A stretch of 64,000 nt of DNA, from assembly GCA_944325525.1 (NCBI GenBank), contig CALVAK010000002.1, forward strand, positions 1-64,000, written 5' to 3'. How positions within the stretch are numbered: position 1 is the first letter of the stretch; the number at the start of each line of letters is the position of its first letter. Below are positions 54,110-63,286 of this stretch, one piece after another. The position numbers and the translations under genes were made by a program. The notes under the pieces were generated by a model. The model was not told the origin of the DNA and did not search any database. It saw only the letters and a list, made by a program, of their open reading frames with translations. The stretch is from Candidatus Gastranaerophilales bacterium. Its GTDB lineage: Bacteria > Cyanobacteriota > Vampirovibrionia > Gastranaerophilales > Gastranaerophilaceae.

Positions 54110-55108
54110 ATGAAAGGACGTTATGTAGCGGTTATAGGCTGCGGTATTTGGGGAAAAAATGTAGTTAGAAATTTTTATAATTTGAACGCCTTGCACACAG
54201 TTTGTGATTTGGATGATGAAAATAGAAAAAACTTAAAGCAGTTATATCCTGACGTTAATTTTACGGCAGATTCAAATGAAGTATTAAATAATCCTGAAAT
54301 TAAAGCAGTTGCTGTTGTAACTCCAAGCCATACTCATTATAAAATAGTGAAAAAAGCTATTGAATCAGGAAAACATGTCTATGTGGAAAAACCTATTTCC
54401 ACTGTTGCTGCGGAAGCTAAGGCATTGTCTGATCTTGCCGATAAAAATCATATAGTTCTTATGGTTGGTCATTTATTGATGTATCATCCTGCTGTTAATC
54501 GTTTAAAAATGCTTATAAACGAAGGAGCTTTAGGTGAGATTAGATATGTTCAGAGTGACAGATTAAATATTAATCACTTTAAAAATGACAGAAGTGTAAT
54601 GTGGGATTTAGCTCCTCATGATGTTTCTATGACAAGTTATATTCTCGGCAAAGAACCCGTAAGAGTCATTAGTGCTGTAGGTGCTTCATCTGATAATAAC
54701 GATATTATGGATGTAACACACGTAACAATCGAATATGAGGATAATATTATTGCTCATATTTCGGATAGTTGGATTCATCCCCAGAAGAGAGTTAATTTAC
54801 TTGTCAGAGGAACAAAAGCTACGGCAATTTTTGATGATACTTTAACTGAAAATAAACTTCAAATATTTGAAAGCTCTTCTCCTAAAACTTCTAAGGTTGA
54901 AGTGCTTGATTATATTGAAATTGAACCTTTGAAATTAGAATGCCAGCACTTCTTAAACTGTGTTGAGCAGGGCAGGCAGGCAAGAAGCGACGGACATAAC
55001 GGATTTAATGTTGTTAAGGTTTTGGAAGAAGCAGAGAAAATAATGCTTGGAGAAAAAGTTAAAGCATTAGATTCCGTTAACTTTGCTTTATCTAGAAGCA
55101 AAAAATAG
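54110..55108 (+). CDS. Gfo/Idh/MocA family oxidoreductase
   Basis: 332 aa from the ATG at 54110, which has CTGGAG upstream. The Rossmann domain begins VAVIGCGIWGKNVVRNF, followed by AVAVVTPSHTHYKIVKKAIESGKHVYVEKPIS with the EKP catalytic-type lysine, and the C-terminal beta-sheet domain (WDLAPHDVSM... HISDSW). Such enzymes oxidise or reduce sugars or sugar nucleotides with NAD(P). The substrate is not evident. It leads the plus-strand run to 58011, 16 bases before pgsA-like gene. Confidence 0.9.
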   Translation: MKGRYVAVIGCGIWGKNVVRNFYNLNALHTVCDLDDENRKNLKQLYPDVNFTADSNEVLNNPEIKAVAVVTPSHTHYKIVKKAIESGKHVYVEKPISTVAAEAKALSDLADKNHIVLMVGHLLMYHPAVNRLKMLINEGALGEIRYVQSDRLNINHFKNDRSVMWDLAPHDVSMTSYILGKEPVRVISAVGASSDNNDIMDVTHVTIEYEDNIIAHISDSWIHPQKRVNLLVRGTKATAIFDDTLTENKLQIFESSSPKTSKVEVLDYIEIEPLKLECQHFLNCVEQGRQARSDGHNGFNVVKVLEEAEKIMLGEKVKALDSVNFALSRSKK

Positions 55109-55124
55109 AAATTGAGGTGTATTA

Positions 55125-55766
55125 ATGGCAAATTTATTAACTATATTAAGAATGATACTTGCTGTGGTAGCAATAGAATTTTTATTTACTGGACATCCTT
55201 GTTATTACATTGCAGCTTTGTTCTTAACTTTATTAGTTATTGTTCTTGATGGTTTAGACGGTTATGTTGCAAGAAAAATGAATGAACAGTCTAAATTTGG
55301 TTCTGTTTTTGATATTCTTGGTGATAGAGTTGTTGAAAACTTTTATTGGATAGCTTTTGCTGTACTGGGCAGTGTCTGTGTATGGGTTCCTCTCGTTGTT
55401 GTTGCAAGAGGAATTATCGTTGACGGTTTAAGAAGTATTGCCTTTTCGAAAGGTTATACTGCTTTCGGAGATTCTACAATGATGCAAAATAAATTTTGCA
55501 AATTCTTAACTGCTTCAAGATTTTCACGTGCTTTATACGGTGTTGCTAAAACCCTTGTATTCCTAATGCTTATTCTTGCATATATTCCTAATTTTGAATA
55601 TTGTGACTTTGTTACTGTTAATCAGTTTATTTTATATAGTAATATTCAGCCTTATCTCATTTTGGCTGCTGATATTCTTGTTTATATTACAGTTGCTTTA
55701 TGTATTATAAGAGGTCTTCCTGTTATATTTGAAAGTAAAAGATTTTTGGATGATGATAAAAACTAA
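55125..55766 (+). CDS. pgsA: CDP-alcohol phosphatidyltransferase, PgsA-like
   Basis: 213 aa, about six membrane helices. The CDP-alcohol motif is complete: DGLDGYVARKMNEQSKFGSVFDILGD as DG-x2-AR-x8-G-x3-D-x3-D (only key residues are given). Its length and N-terminal NLLTILRM place it near PgsA (phosphatidylglycerophosphate synthase), though other CDP-alcohol transferases share this. GAGGTG precedes the ATG. trmL-like gene overlaps its end by about 14 bases. Confidence 0.9.
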   Translation: MANLLTILRMILAVVAIEFLFTGHPCYYIAALFLTLLVIVLDGLDGYVARKMNEQSKFGSVFDILGDRVVENFYWIAFAVLGSVCVWVPLVVVARGIIVDGLRSIAFSKGYTAFGDSTMMQNKFCKFLTASRFSRALYGVAKTLVFLMLILAYIPNFEYCDFVTVNQFILYSNIQPYLILAADILVYITVALCIIRGLPVIFESKRFLDDDKN

Positions 55767-56211
55767 ATTTAACATTGTTCTTTTTGAACCTGAAATTCCT
55801 CAAAACACTGGAAATATTGCAAGACTTTGTGCTTGCAGCGGTTGTGATTTGTATTTAGTTGGTAAACTCGGATTTTCGCTCTCGGATAAATATCTTAAAA
55901 GGGCGGGATTAGATTACTGGAGCAGCGTTAATATAAAAAAATATGATAATTTAGATTTATTAAAAAATGATTTTAAAAATTCAAATTTTTATTATTTAAC
56001 AACTAAATCTAAACAAAAATATACAGATAGAAAATATGTTGATGGTGATTTTTTTGTTTTCGGACCGGAAACAAGAGGACTGGATGAAAAATTATTAAAG
56101 AAAAATTCTGATTATGCCGTTACTATTCCTATGGTTGACGGACAACGAAGTTTAAATCTTTCAAATTCAGTTGCGATAGTTTTATATGAGGCTATAAGAC
56201 AAAATGGTTAA
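55753..56211 (+). CDS. trmL: tRNA (cytidine/uridine-2'-O)-methyltransferase, TrmL-like
   Basis: 152 aa from the ATG at 55753 (the frame is open further but those residues lie in the pgsA coding sequence and do not match the family). SPOUT motifs: NIVLFEPEIPQNTGNIARLCA (motif 1), FVFGPETRGL (motif 2) and IPMVDGQRSLNLSNSVAIVLYEA (motif 3, with the AdoMet knot). TrmL methylates the wobble base ribose of tRNA-Leu isoacceptors. The gene overlaps pgsA and is overlapped by nnrD. Confidence 0.93.
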   Translation: MIKTKFNIVLFEPEIPQNTGNIARLCACSGCDLYLVGKLGFSLSDKYLKRAGLDYWSSVNIKKYDNLDLLKNDFKNSNFYYLTTKSKQKYTDRKYVDGDFFVFGPETRGLDEKLLKKNSDYAVTIPMVDGQRSLNLSNSVAIVLYEAIRQNG

Positions 56212-57073
56212 CAGTATTAGTAAAAAACTTGTAAGTTCAATTATTCCTGAACGTCAGGAAAATTCAAACAAATCAACTTTTGGTAGAGTCTTAAATATTG
56301 CAGGTTCATCTTTTTATCCTGGAGCTGCTTTCTTATCATCTATTTCAGCTTTAAAGACGGGTTGTGGTTACGTTTCTCTTGCATGTATAAAGTCTCTTAT
56401 TCCTGTAATTGCTTCTATGGTACCTGAGATAACTTATATTCCTTTAAAGGAAAACAGACTTGGTTCTATTGACTCGGACAATGAAATAAAGCAGCTTCTT
56501 ACATTTAATGTTGTTTCTTTAGGCTGCGGAATTACTACAAATGATTCAACAAAAAGTTTTATATTGAACCTTCTTCCTAAAATATCGGACAGACAAAAAC
56601 TTATTATTGATGCGGATGGTATTAATATCCTTGCAATGCATAAAGGAGAAATAAATCTTAAAGATGCTGTTATAACTCCGCATCCTAAAGAACTTTCTCG
56701 CCTGTTAAATGTTAGTGTTGCTGAAATTAATGACAACAGAGAAAAATATGCAAGAATTACTTCTCAAACGTATGAATGTATAACTGTTTTAAAGGGCAAG
56801 AATACTATTGTAACAAATGGTGATAAAATATATATAAATCAAACAGGAAATTCTGCTCTTGCAAAAGCTGGCACAGGAGATGTTCTTACCGGTATAATAG
56901 CCGGTCTGCTTGCACAAAAAGTTTCTTCTTTAAATGCAGCTGTTGCCGGTGTCTATCTTCATGGACTTGCCGGAGATATTGCTTCAAAAGACTTATCTGA
57001 ATATTCTGTTATGGCTTCAAATATTATTGATTATATTCCTTTTGCTATACGTGAAACTACTATTAAAGAATAA
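56204..57073 (+). CDS. nnrD: ADP/ATP-dependent NAD(P)H-hydrate dehydratase
   Basis: 289 aa. Single-domain YjeF C-terminal type: GRVLNIAGSSFYPGAAFLSSISALKTGCGYVSLA, VSLGCGITTNDS, IDADGINIL, VITPHPKELSRLL and the signature GTGDVLTGIIAGLLAQ. It dehydrates damaged NAD(P)HX back to NAD(P)H. The N-terminal NnrE epimerase domain of the fused form is missing, so an epimerase would have to be encoded elsewhere. Overlaps trmL by 8 bases. Confidence 0.93.
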   Translation: MVNSISKKLVSSIIPERQENSNKSTFGRVLNIAGSSFYPGAAFLSSISALKTGCGYVSLACIKSLIPVIASMVPEITYIPLKENRLGSIDSDNEIKQLLTFNVVSLGCGITTNDSTKSFILNLLPKISDRQKLIIDADGINILAMHKGEINLKDAVITPHPKELSRLLNVSVAEINDNREKYARITSQTYECITVLKGKNTIVTNGDKIYINQTGNSALAKAGTGDVLTGIIAGLLAQKVSSLNAAVAGVYLHGLAGDIASKDLSEYSVMASNIIDYIPFAIRETTIKE

Positions 57074-57084
57074 CGAAATAAATA

Positions 57085-58011
57085 ATGAAAGAAATTAAAA
57101 TTTTACAAGAAAAACTAAAACAAAATCCCGATGATTTAGTTTCATTGGAAGAATATGCTATATTACTTTCAGATATTGGTGAAAATGAGGAAGCTTTAAA
57201 AAATTTCGTTTTTTTAAATGAGAAATGTCCTGATAATTCTAAAATATTGTATAATATTGGAATTATTCTTGAAAAATTAAAATATTTTGATAAAGCTATT
57301 GTTGCATACGAGAAAGCATATTCCTTATCTAATAATGATATTGATGTAATGTATAACCTTGCAAATGTTTATATCGCAAAAAAAAGATATACGGAAGCGG
57401 AAGAATTATTATTAAAGGTTATAAGTATTGATAATTACGATGAAAATTCTTTTTTTCACCTCGGTGAAATATATTCAAAACAAAAAAAACATGAAAAAGC
57501 TATTGAATATTTAATAAAAGCAATTAATTTAGATTGTGATGATGTATTTGCGAAATTTTATCTTGCTTATGAATATAATGCTATAGGTGATTCTGATAAT
57601 TCAATTAAATGGTATAATAAGGTGATAGAGCAAAATCCTGATTATAGTTGGGCATATTTTAATTTAGCTTCAATATATTTGTCAAAAGGCGATGAAAATA
57701 GTGCGATATCTTTTCTGGAAAAAACTATAAAAACAAATCCAAAAGATGCAGAAGCTATTAAACTTCTTACAAAATTATATTCAAAACATAAAAAGTTTTT
57801 GCCTGCGGAAAAACTTTTAAAACAATCTATCCGTGATTTGCCTCAGGATGCTGATTTGTGTTATCTACTTGCTCAAATTTATAAGAATTTAAAAAGTAAT
57901 ATTAATTATGTCAAGTGCTTAAAGTATACTTTAACAAGGAAGTCAACATTCTCAGGTGATATTAATAAATTAGAAGAAGAATTAAAGACTGCTGAAGCAA
58001 ACAAAAAATGA
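57085..58011 (+). CDS. Tetratricopeptide repeat protein
   Basis: 308 aa, made almost wholly of TPR units of 34 residues (for example EEYAILLSDIGENEEALKNF, KILYNIGIILEKLKYFDKAIVAYEKA, ENSFFHLGEIYSKQKKHEKAIEYLIKAI). About eight repeats. No signal peptide or membrane segment; likely a cytosolic scaffold. It closes the 54110-58011 gene run, 11 bases after nnrD. Its stop codon lies inside the hairpin shared with the SRP RNA gene. Confidence 0.93.
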   Translation: MKEIKILQEKLKQNPDDLVSLEEYAILLSDIGENEEALKNFVFLNEKCPDNSKILYNIGIILEKLKYFDKAIVAYEKAYSLSNNDIDVMYNLANVYIAKKRYTEAEELLLKVISIDNYDENSFFHLGEIYSKQKKHEKAIEYLIKAINLDCDDVFAKFYLAYEYNAIGDSDNSIKWYNKVIEQNPDYSWAYFNLASIYLSKGDENSAISFLEKTIKTNPKDAEAIKLLTKLYSKHKKFLPAEKLLKQSIRDLPQDADLCYLLAQIYKNLKSNINYVKCLKYTLTRKSTFSGDINKLEEELKTAEANKK

Positions 58012-58037
58012 GAATTCACTATTGAATCCTCATTTTT
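58004..58037. terminator. Shared terminator of TPR gene and SRP RNA
   Basis: 15-bp stem with one mismatch (58004-58018 with 58023-58037), CTAT loop, A and T tracts. On the minus strand it directly follows the 3' end of the SRP RNA; on the plus strand it overlaps the TPR stop codon. Confidence 0.88.
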
Positions 58038-58294
58038 GCCGTGCCACTACCTATCGGCAATTATAAATATAGTTTTCCTTATTATCATCTCCTTTAAAAA
58101 TAAATATACCCACAGCTTACACCTTAGTGCTGCTACGTTCCCGTCCTGACACGGTTCGATGGTCTGTGCCATAAATATCTTTAATATCAACGATTCTAAT
58201 AAAGTCTGCCGTATTCATAAGAGTCTCACAGTAGGCTCTGCACCCCGCTATGCGTTCGGGTCAAGAGATCCGCAACCTCCCCGTGGAGCACGGC
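58038..58294 (-). ncRNA. ffs: Signal recognition particle RNA, large bacterial type
   Basis: About 257 nt. The S-domain core is unmistakable: GTGTCAGGACGGGAACGTAG followed by CAGCACTAAGG (the GGAA/AGCAGC apical loop of helix 8 that binds Ffh M domain). The 5' end GCCGTGCTCC with ACGGGGAGGTTGCGG matches the Alu-domain motif of large SRP RNA (B. subtilis scr has a similar GGGGAGGTAGCGG). GCCGTGC at the 5' end pairs with GCACGGC at the 3' end. It is part of SRP, which targets membrane and secretory proteins cotranslationally. A promoter and terminator are clear. Confidence 0.93.
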
Positions 58295-58300
58295 TATTTT

Positions 58301-58329
58301 ATTTTAAACCAAAAAAAAAACGCTGGCAA
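58301..58329 (-). promoter_or_regulatory. SRP RNA promoter
   Basis: Minus-strand TTGCCA (complement of 58324-58329), exact 17-bp spacer holding ten T, and TAAAAT (58301-58306). Six bases later comes the first G of the RNA at 58294. The -35 box begins three bases after the enolase stop codon. Confidence 0.75.
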
Positions 58330-58331
58330 AT

Positions 58332-59579
58332 TTATTTTCTCTTTTGTAAATCTTCTTCAATTCTTATAAGTCTGTTGTATTTTGCTATTCTTTCTCCTCT
58401 TGATAATGAACCGGTCTTTATTTGTCCTGAATTTACTGCTATAGATAAATCTGCTATAAATGTGTCTTCTGTTTCACCGCTCCTGTGTGAAATTATTGTT
58501 TTATAATTATTTTTTTGTGCAAGAAGGATTGTATCTAAAGTTTCAGTTAGTGTTCCAATCTGGTTTAATTTTATTAATATTGAATTTGCGATATTATTTT
58601 CTATGCCGAATTCTAATCTTTTATAATTTGTAACAAACAAATCATCACCTACTATTTGACATTTTTCTCCAAGCCGTTTTGTTAATTCTCTCCATCCAGA
58701 ATAATCATCTTGAGAAAGCCCGTCTTCAATTGAAATTACGGGGTAGTTATTTACAAGTTTTTCAAGATAATCTGTCATTTCTCTGCTGCAAAGTTCTTTT
58801 TCTTCACCTGATAAAAAGTATTTGCCGTCTTTATATAATTCTGATGATGCAGCATCAATACATATTTTGATTTCTTCAGTTGAATATCCAGCTTCTTCTA
58901 TTGCATAAATTATCATTTCTATTGCTTCTGTATTCGTTTTTACTTCAGGAGCAAAACCACCTTCATCTCCTACTGCTGTTGAATAGCCCATAGTATTTAT
59001 TATTTCCTTCAGTTTATGAAAAACTTCTGTGCCCATTTTTAAACTTTCATTAATATTTTTGCTTCTGACAGGCTGTATCATAAATTCTTGAAAATCAAGG
59101 TTATTATTTGCATGTACACCGCCATTTATAATATTCATCATCGGAACCGGCATTATTATAGCGTATATTCCTCCGAGATATTTATAAAGTTCAATATTCT
59201 CATATTTTGATGCTGCTCTTGCTGCTGCAAGTGAAACACTCAGTATTGCATTTGCCCCAAGATTTGATTTATTCTCTGTTCCATCTTTATCTATCATTAT
59301 TGTGTCTATCAGTCTTTGTTTGTGAACATCAATATTTAATAATGCAGGTTTGATAATATTTTCTATGTTGTTTATTGCTGTATAAACGCTTTTTCCGTTA
59401 AAACTATTTTTGTTATTATCTCTTTTTTCTAGTGCTTCATTTTTTCCTGTTGAGGCTCCGGAAGGTACGGATGCTCTTCCTTTTATTCCGTTTTTTAGTA
59501 TTATTTCTGTTTCAATTGTTGGAATTCCTCTTGAGTCTAAAATTTGTCGTGAGATTATATTTTCAATTTTCGAGTCCAT
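58332..59579 (-). CDS. eno: Enolase
   Basis: 415 aa. Signatures: ISRQILDSRGIPTIETEI (N-terminal cap), KRDNNKNSFNGKSV, IPVMNIINGG-type MMNIINGGVHANN, DIG-type metal sites in SIEDGLSQDD and GDDLFVTN, and NQIGTLTETL with HRSGETEDTFIADL. It converts 2-phosphoglycerate to phosphoenolpyruvate. Shorter than E. coli Eno but normal for this family. AGG at 9 bases before the ATG; TATAAA lies close by. Confidence 0.97.
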   Translation of the reverse strand: MDSKIENIISRQILDSRGIPTIETEIILKNGIKGRASVPSGASTGKNEALEKRDNNKNSFNGKSVYTAINNIENIIKPALLNIDVHKQRLIDTIMIDKDGTENKSNLGANAILSVSLAAARAASKYENIELYKYLGGIYAIIMPVPMMNIINGGVHANNNLDFQEFMIQPVRSKNINESLKMGTEVFHKLKEIINTMGYSTAVGDEGGFAPEVKTNTEAIEMIIYAIEEAGYSTEEIKICIDAASSELYKDGKYFLSGEEKELCSREMTDYLEKLVNNYPVISIEDGLSQDDYSGWRELTKRLGEKCQIVGDDLFVTNYKRLEFGIENNIANSILIKLNQIGTLTETLDTILLAQKNNYKTIISHRSGETEDTFIADLSIAVNSGQIKTGSLSRGERIAKYNRLIRIEEDLQKRK

Positions 59580-59632
59580 TTATAGTTACCTGTTTTAAAT
59601 ATAAATTAACAATCTCATATACTTAAAGATTA

Positions 59633-59641
59633 TGGTATAAT
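59633..59641 (+). promoter_or_regulatory. Extended -10 promoter of YccA-like gene
   Basis: TGGTATAAT (hexamer 59636-59641), an extended -10 with the TG dinucleotide in place. No good -35. The ATG at 59670 has GGAGG, so this gene has a normal leader. Confidence 0.45.
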
Positions 59642-59669
59642 CTACATGTATATATTTTGTGGAGGTATT

Positions 59670-60404
59670 ATGAAAAGTTCCAATCCGATTTTAAATGATA
59701 ATGTTTTAGAAAATACATATGCTTTAACAGATAAACCTATGACTGTTGCAGGAACAATGAATAAGCTTTTAGTACTTGCTCTTATTATGATTGTTGGTGC
59801 TGCTGCTGTTTTTTACCAATTTTCTCTCAGCCATTTCGATTTTGTTAATATGATTATGATAGCAGGGGTTGTTGTTGGTTTTGTAACTGCGTTGATAATT
59901 TGTTTTAAAAACTCTCTTACCCCATATTTAGCACCTGTTTACGCTTTTTCTCAAGGTGCTGTTTTGTCAGGTATTTCTTGTTTCTTCGAAAAAAGTTTTC
60001 CTGGAATTGTTATCCAGGCTATTTCTATGACGTTTATTGTTGTCTTTTCTATGGCTTTAATTTACAGGCTTGGACTTATAAAAGCTACCGAAAAATTTAA
60101 AAGTATTATACTTGTTGCAACTTTGGCTGTTTTTATTTTTTATCTTATTTCATTTGTTCTTTCGTTTTTTAGTGTTAATATTGGTTATTTTACTCAAAAT
60201 AATACGGTTACAATTGCTATTAATGTTGTAATTGCTATTATTGCTGCATTAAATCTTATTATTGATTTTGATTTTATTGACAAAGGTGTTCAAACACCGT
60301 TACCTTCTTTATATGAATGGTACGGTGCTTTTGGTCTTTTAGTTACTATTTTATGGTTGTATATAGAAATTTTAAGACTTTTATCAAGATTAAGAGACAG
60401 ATAA
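59670..60404 (+). CDS. Bax inhibitor-1/YccA family membrane protein
   Basis: 244 aa from the ATG at 59670, preceded by GTGGAGG. Seven or more membrane helices. PMTVAGTMNKLLVLALIMIVGAA, LAPVYAFSQGAVLSGISCFFE and PSLYEWYGAFGLLVTILWLYIEILRLL match the YccA/BI-1-like group (YaaH/UPF0005 relatives). Such proteins are linked to FtsH-mediated control of membrane proteins and Ca2+/H+ leak. No partner gene is beside it. Confidence 0.85.
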   Translation: MKSSNPILNDNVLENTYALTDKPMTVAGTMNKLLVLALIMIVGAAAVFYQFSLSHFDFVNMIMIAGVVVGFVTALIICFKNSLTPYLAPVYAFSQGAVLSGISCFFEKSFPGIVIQAISMTFIVVFSMALIYRLGLIKATEKFKSIILVATLAVFIFYLISFVLSFFSVNIGYFTQNNTVTIAINVVIAIIAALNLIIDFDFIDKGVQTPLPSLYEWYGAFGLLVTILWLYIEILRLLSRLRDR

Positions 60405-60437
60405 AGTTATTATTTTGTCAGTAATAGGGTTTATTTA

Positions 60438-61295
60438 ATGAGATTATTAAAAATAATTACTATTAATGTCTTTATTTTGATATTGTTGTTATGCTGTTTT
60501 GAGTTCATATTATATATAGTTTATAAAAAGAACAATCCTGATGAAACTTATCATATTGGAAAAATTCAGTATAAGAGTTTCATTATTCCAAAAAGATTTA
60601 AGACTGTTGAGGGTAAGGAATTTAAAAAGAAACCTATTATAGTTTTAGGTTGTTCTTTTGCTTATGGCTCTTTTTCTAATAAACTTTCTTTGTCTTCCAA
60701 AAGACCTGTTTATAATTATTCTCTTCCCGGTAAAGGTTTTCAAAATGCTTTATATATTCTTCAAAACAAGTTGTATGATAAAAATATAGATAACCCTGAA
60801 TATATTATTTATGTTATGATGTCTGACCATATAAGGAGAATGTATTCCAGTGTTTGTATGGGCGATTTTGTTGGATATCCTTTTTATTCCTTTAATAAAA
60901 AGGGTGAGTTAGTTATGAAATATGATTATTATCCTGTTTACCGCCAATTCTATGTTTTTTATTATTTAAATAACATTTTTTATAATTTTTTCCTTCGAAA
61001 TCGTTATGATTTACACAATAAGTATGTTAATGCTTATTTTATGGAAATGAATAAATCTTTAAAAGAAATTTACCCTAATATTAAATTTGTAATTTTAATA
61101 TATGGAGACAAAAGTAATTTTGGTCTTGATATGTCTTTCTTAGAAAAAAATGGGCTTATTATTTTACAGACAAATGAAATAACAGGAGTTGATATTTTAA
61201 GTGGTGAATATCAAATATCTGATACAGATCTTCACCCGAATGAAGAAGCCTGGGAAATTATTATACCCGCTTTAATTAAAGAATTAAATTTATAG
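60438..61295 (+). CDS. Membrane-anchored SGNH-hydrolase-like protein
   Basis: 285 aa. One N-terminal helix (about 4-29) anchors the protein; the rest is extracytoplasmic. VLGCSFAYG (with S73) matches the SGNH block I nucleophile and DTDLHPNEEAWE the block V histidine (H266). SGNH enzymes acylate or deacylate glycans; similar anchored proteins act in polysaccharide O-acetylation. The gene ends on the exact base before the convergent radical SAM gene begins, leaving no terminator between them. Function is inferred from the motifs. Confidence 0.65.
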   Translation: MRLLKIITINVFILILLLCCFEFILYIVYKKNNPDETYHIGKIQYKSFIIPKRFKTVEGKEFKKKPIIVLGCSFAYGSFSNKLSLSSKRPVYNYSLPGKGFQNALYILQNKLYDKNIDNPEYIIYVMMSDHIRRMYSSVCMGDFVGYPFYSFNKKGELVMKYDYYPVYRQFYVFYYLNNIFYNFFLRNRYDLHNKYVNAYFMEMNKSLKEIYPNIKFVILIYGDKSNFGLDMSFLEKNGLIILQTNEITGVDILSGEYQISDTDLHPNEEAWEIIIPALIKELNL

Positions 61296-62291
61296 TTAAA
61301 AACCGGCTATATTTTGTTCTTTTCTTTGTTCTACTTCACGTTTAACTTGAAAAATTTGCCCGTATAATTCACAGTTCATATCATATTCACCGGCTTTATC
61401 CAGTGTGTATTGCATTAAGTTATATAACGGTATTAAATCATTGTCTACATTTTGCATAATCCATTGAAAATCAAGGTTTAATACAACACTTTTAATGTTA
61501 ATATCTCTGCATTTTTGAAGCCATATATTAATTTCTTCCTCACTGTCATTAAGCCCTGGAACTATAATGTATTTTGCTTTAACGTGGTCTTTATTTCCAC
61601 CTTGGTTTTTTGCATATTCTTTTAAGTTCTTCCAAACTTTATCATATGAGTCAACCTGTTTTACTTTTCTATGAATATCTTTTGTGCCGGCATCAATAGA
61701 GACCAGTATCCTTACCACACCTTTTTTTATTCCTTTTATAATTGAATTGCTCTTTTTGATTGCATTTGTATGTATGATTATTTTTGTGAAATCATTTTTT
61801 ATAAATTCATGTAGAAGTGCTTCAAATTCGTGATATATAGTTGGTTCGCCTCCGGCAAAATCAATAATTCCGTCTTTTTTTAGAATATTGTTTTTTATCA
61901 TGTCTTTTATTAAAGGCAAAACCTTATATGGTTTTGTATTTTCAAGTACATATTTGTTCCTCGGTGCTTCACAATATATACAGTTTGAATTACATTTTAC
62001 CCATGGTGTCATCAACAAATAATTTATATAATCATCATCGTCCCAATCCTTAGTTTCATTGTTAACACAGTCTATGCACGTTTGAGGACAAGTACCTTCT
62101 CTGTATTTTTTTCTTAGTTCTCTTTTTTTGTTGAAGAAATCTTTCCAGTTAATTTTTTCTCCGTGGTAATTCTCGTAAATAATTGGTCTTCCTTCATGTC
62201 TTGGATTGAAATTGTTGCATACTCGTATTCTGTTTAGATGGTCCAAAACCATTCCGTGTTCAATGTAGTTGCAACTTTCAAAACAAACCAT
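61296..62291 (-). CDS. Radical SAM protein, array copy 1
   Basis: 331 aa. Radical SAM cluster C100-x3-C104-x2-C107 (CNSNCIYC) with FAGGEPT (SAM binding). Extra cysteines come before the core: C7, C25, and C68/C72/C75 in CPQTCIDC, which itself has CxxxCxxC spacing. The C-terminal third has no cysteine cluster. Substrate unknown. It shares VDSYDKVWKNLKEYAKNQ and LIPGLND-type blocks with its two upstream paralogues. No SD; the gene follows copy 2 by 11 bases. Confidence 0.85.
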   Translation of the reverse strand: MVCFESCNYIEHGMVLDHLNRIRVCNNFNPRHEGRPIIYENYHGEKINWKDFFNKKRELRKKYREGTCPQTCIDCVNNETKDWDDDDYINYLLMTPWVKCNSNCIYCEAPRNKYVLENTKPYKVLPLIKDMIKNNILKKDGIIDFAGGEPTIYHEFEALLHEFIKNDFTKIIIHTNAIKKSNSIIKGIKKGVVRILVSIDAGTKDIHRKVKQVDSYDKVWKNLKEYAKNQGGNKDHVKAKYIIVPGLNDSEEEINIWLQKCRDINIKSVVLNLDFQWIMQNVDNDLIPLYNLMQYTLDKAGEYDMNCELYGQIFQVKREVEQRKEQNIAGF

Positions 62292-62302
62292 TTATTTTCT
62301 CC

Positions 62303-63286
62303 CTATACTAAATGGTACTCTTCAATGAGATACCTAAAATTATTATATTCTACAAGGTTTAATTTATACTCTTTAGCTTTTTCAATAATATATCCGCACA
62401 AATCAACTAAGTATTCAGGGATTTGCTTCTTTTTATTTCTTAAATCCTGGCAGTATACGTCTTCTATGTCCAGAACAATAGATTTTATACCTGTTTCAAT
62501 GTTAAGGTCTATCCATTTATCAATTTGTTCTTTCGTTGCATTAAATTCAGGAATTAATATAAATTTTGTTTCAACTAATTTCTTGTTGTCATCAGGTTGT
62601 GCTTTTGCATATTTTTTCGCATTTTTCCAGAAAATGTCAAATTTATCAACTCTTTTTATTTTCTTGTACATATCTTTATCACCTGAGTCGGCTGAAAGAC
62701 ATACTGAAACTTTTTTTTCTTTTATTCCCTTTTCTATTCCTTTTGAATATTTTATGCCGGATGAGTGTATTGTTATTCTGTCTGCACCATTTTTGAGCAT
62801 ATATAATATTAATTTATCAAAATCTTTAAGGATAGTCGGTTCTCCACCTGCAAATGTTATTTCACCTCCCGGTCTAAATAATTTTTCTTCAAATAATTTT
62901 TTTATTACAGGAAAAACATTGTAGTATGGTTTTGTATTAAAATTTTTCTTATCCCAGTTTGTATAGCAGTATATACAATCACAGTTACAACGTGTCCAAT
63001 GGTTGAAATGAATATAGCTTATATATTTTTCATTGTCATCCCAGCCTCTTTTAACAAGGTTAAAACATCCATCGCAGCGTGGATCTATAATTCCCTTAAT
63101 ATTTTCATCAATAAATTTTTGTTTTATTCCCAAAAAAGTTTTCCAGTCGAATTTTTTTTCATCAAATTTATCTGTGATAACAATTCTGCCGCCTCCTTTA
63201 TGGCAGCACAGACAGCACATCTTTATATGATTACTCTCAAAACTGAGTCCGTGTTGAATCCAATGACAGCTGGTGTATTCCTGCAT
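62303..63286 (-). CDS. Radical SAM protein, array copy 2
   Basis: 327 aa. CNCDCIYC with C100, C104, C107, at the same positions as in copy 1. Conserved N-terminal cysteines C7 (SCHWIQHG) and C24/C25/C27/C28 (KMCCLCC), then C71/C74 (RCDGC). FAGGEPT follows. Shares blocks such as RVDKFDIFWKNAKKYAK and ILIPEFNATKEQIDKW with the others. The ATG overlaps the stop of copy 3 by one base (TAATG). A four-cysteine N-terminal module followed by the radical SAM core is thus common to the array. Confidence 0.85.
   Translation of the reverse strand: MQEYTSCHWIQHGLSFESNHIKMCCLCCHKGGGRIVITDKFDEKKFDWKTFLGIKQKFIDENIKGIIDPRCDGCFNLVKRGWDDNEKYISYIHFNHWTRCNCDCIYCYTNWDKKNFNTKPYYNVFPVIKKLFEEKLFRPGGEITFAGGEPTILKDFDKLILYMLKNGADRITIHSSGIKYSKGIEKGIKEKKVSVCLSADSGDKDMYKKIKRVDKFDIFWKNAKKYAKAQPDDNKKLVETKFILIPEFNATKEQIDKWIDLNIETGIKSIVLDIEDVYCQDLRNKKKQIPEYLVDLCGYIIEKAKEYKLNLVEYNNFRYLIEEYHLV

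Noticed and set aside
58159..58506. 115-codon frame over the SRP RNA and the enolase 3' end
   Set aside because: It is antisense to a structured RNA and a certain gene.
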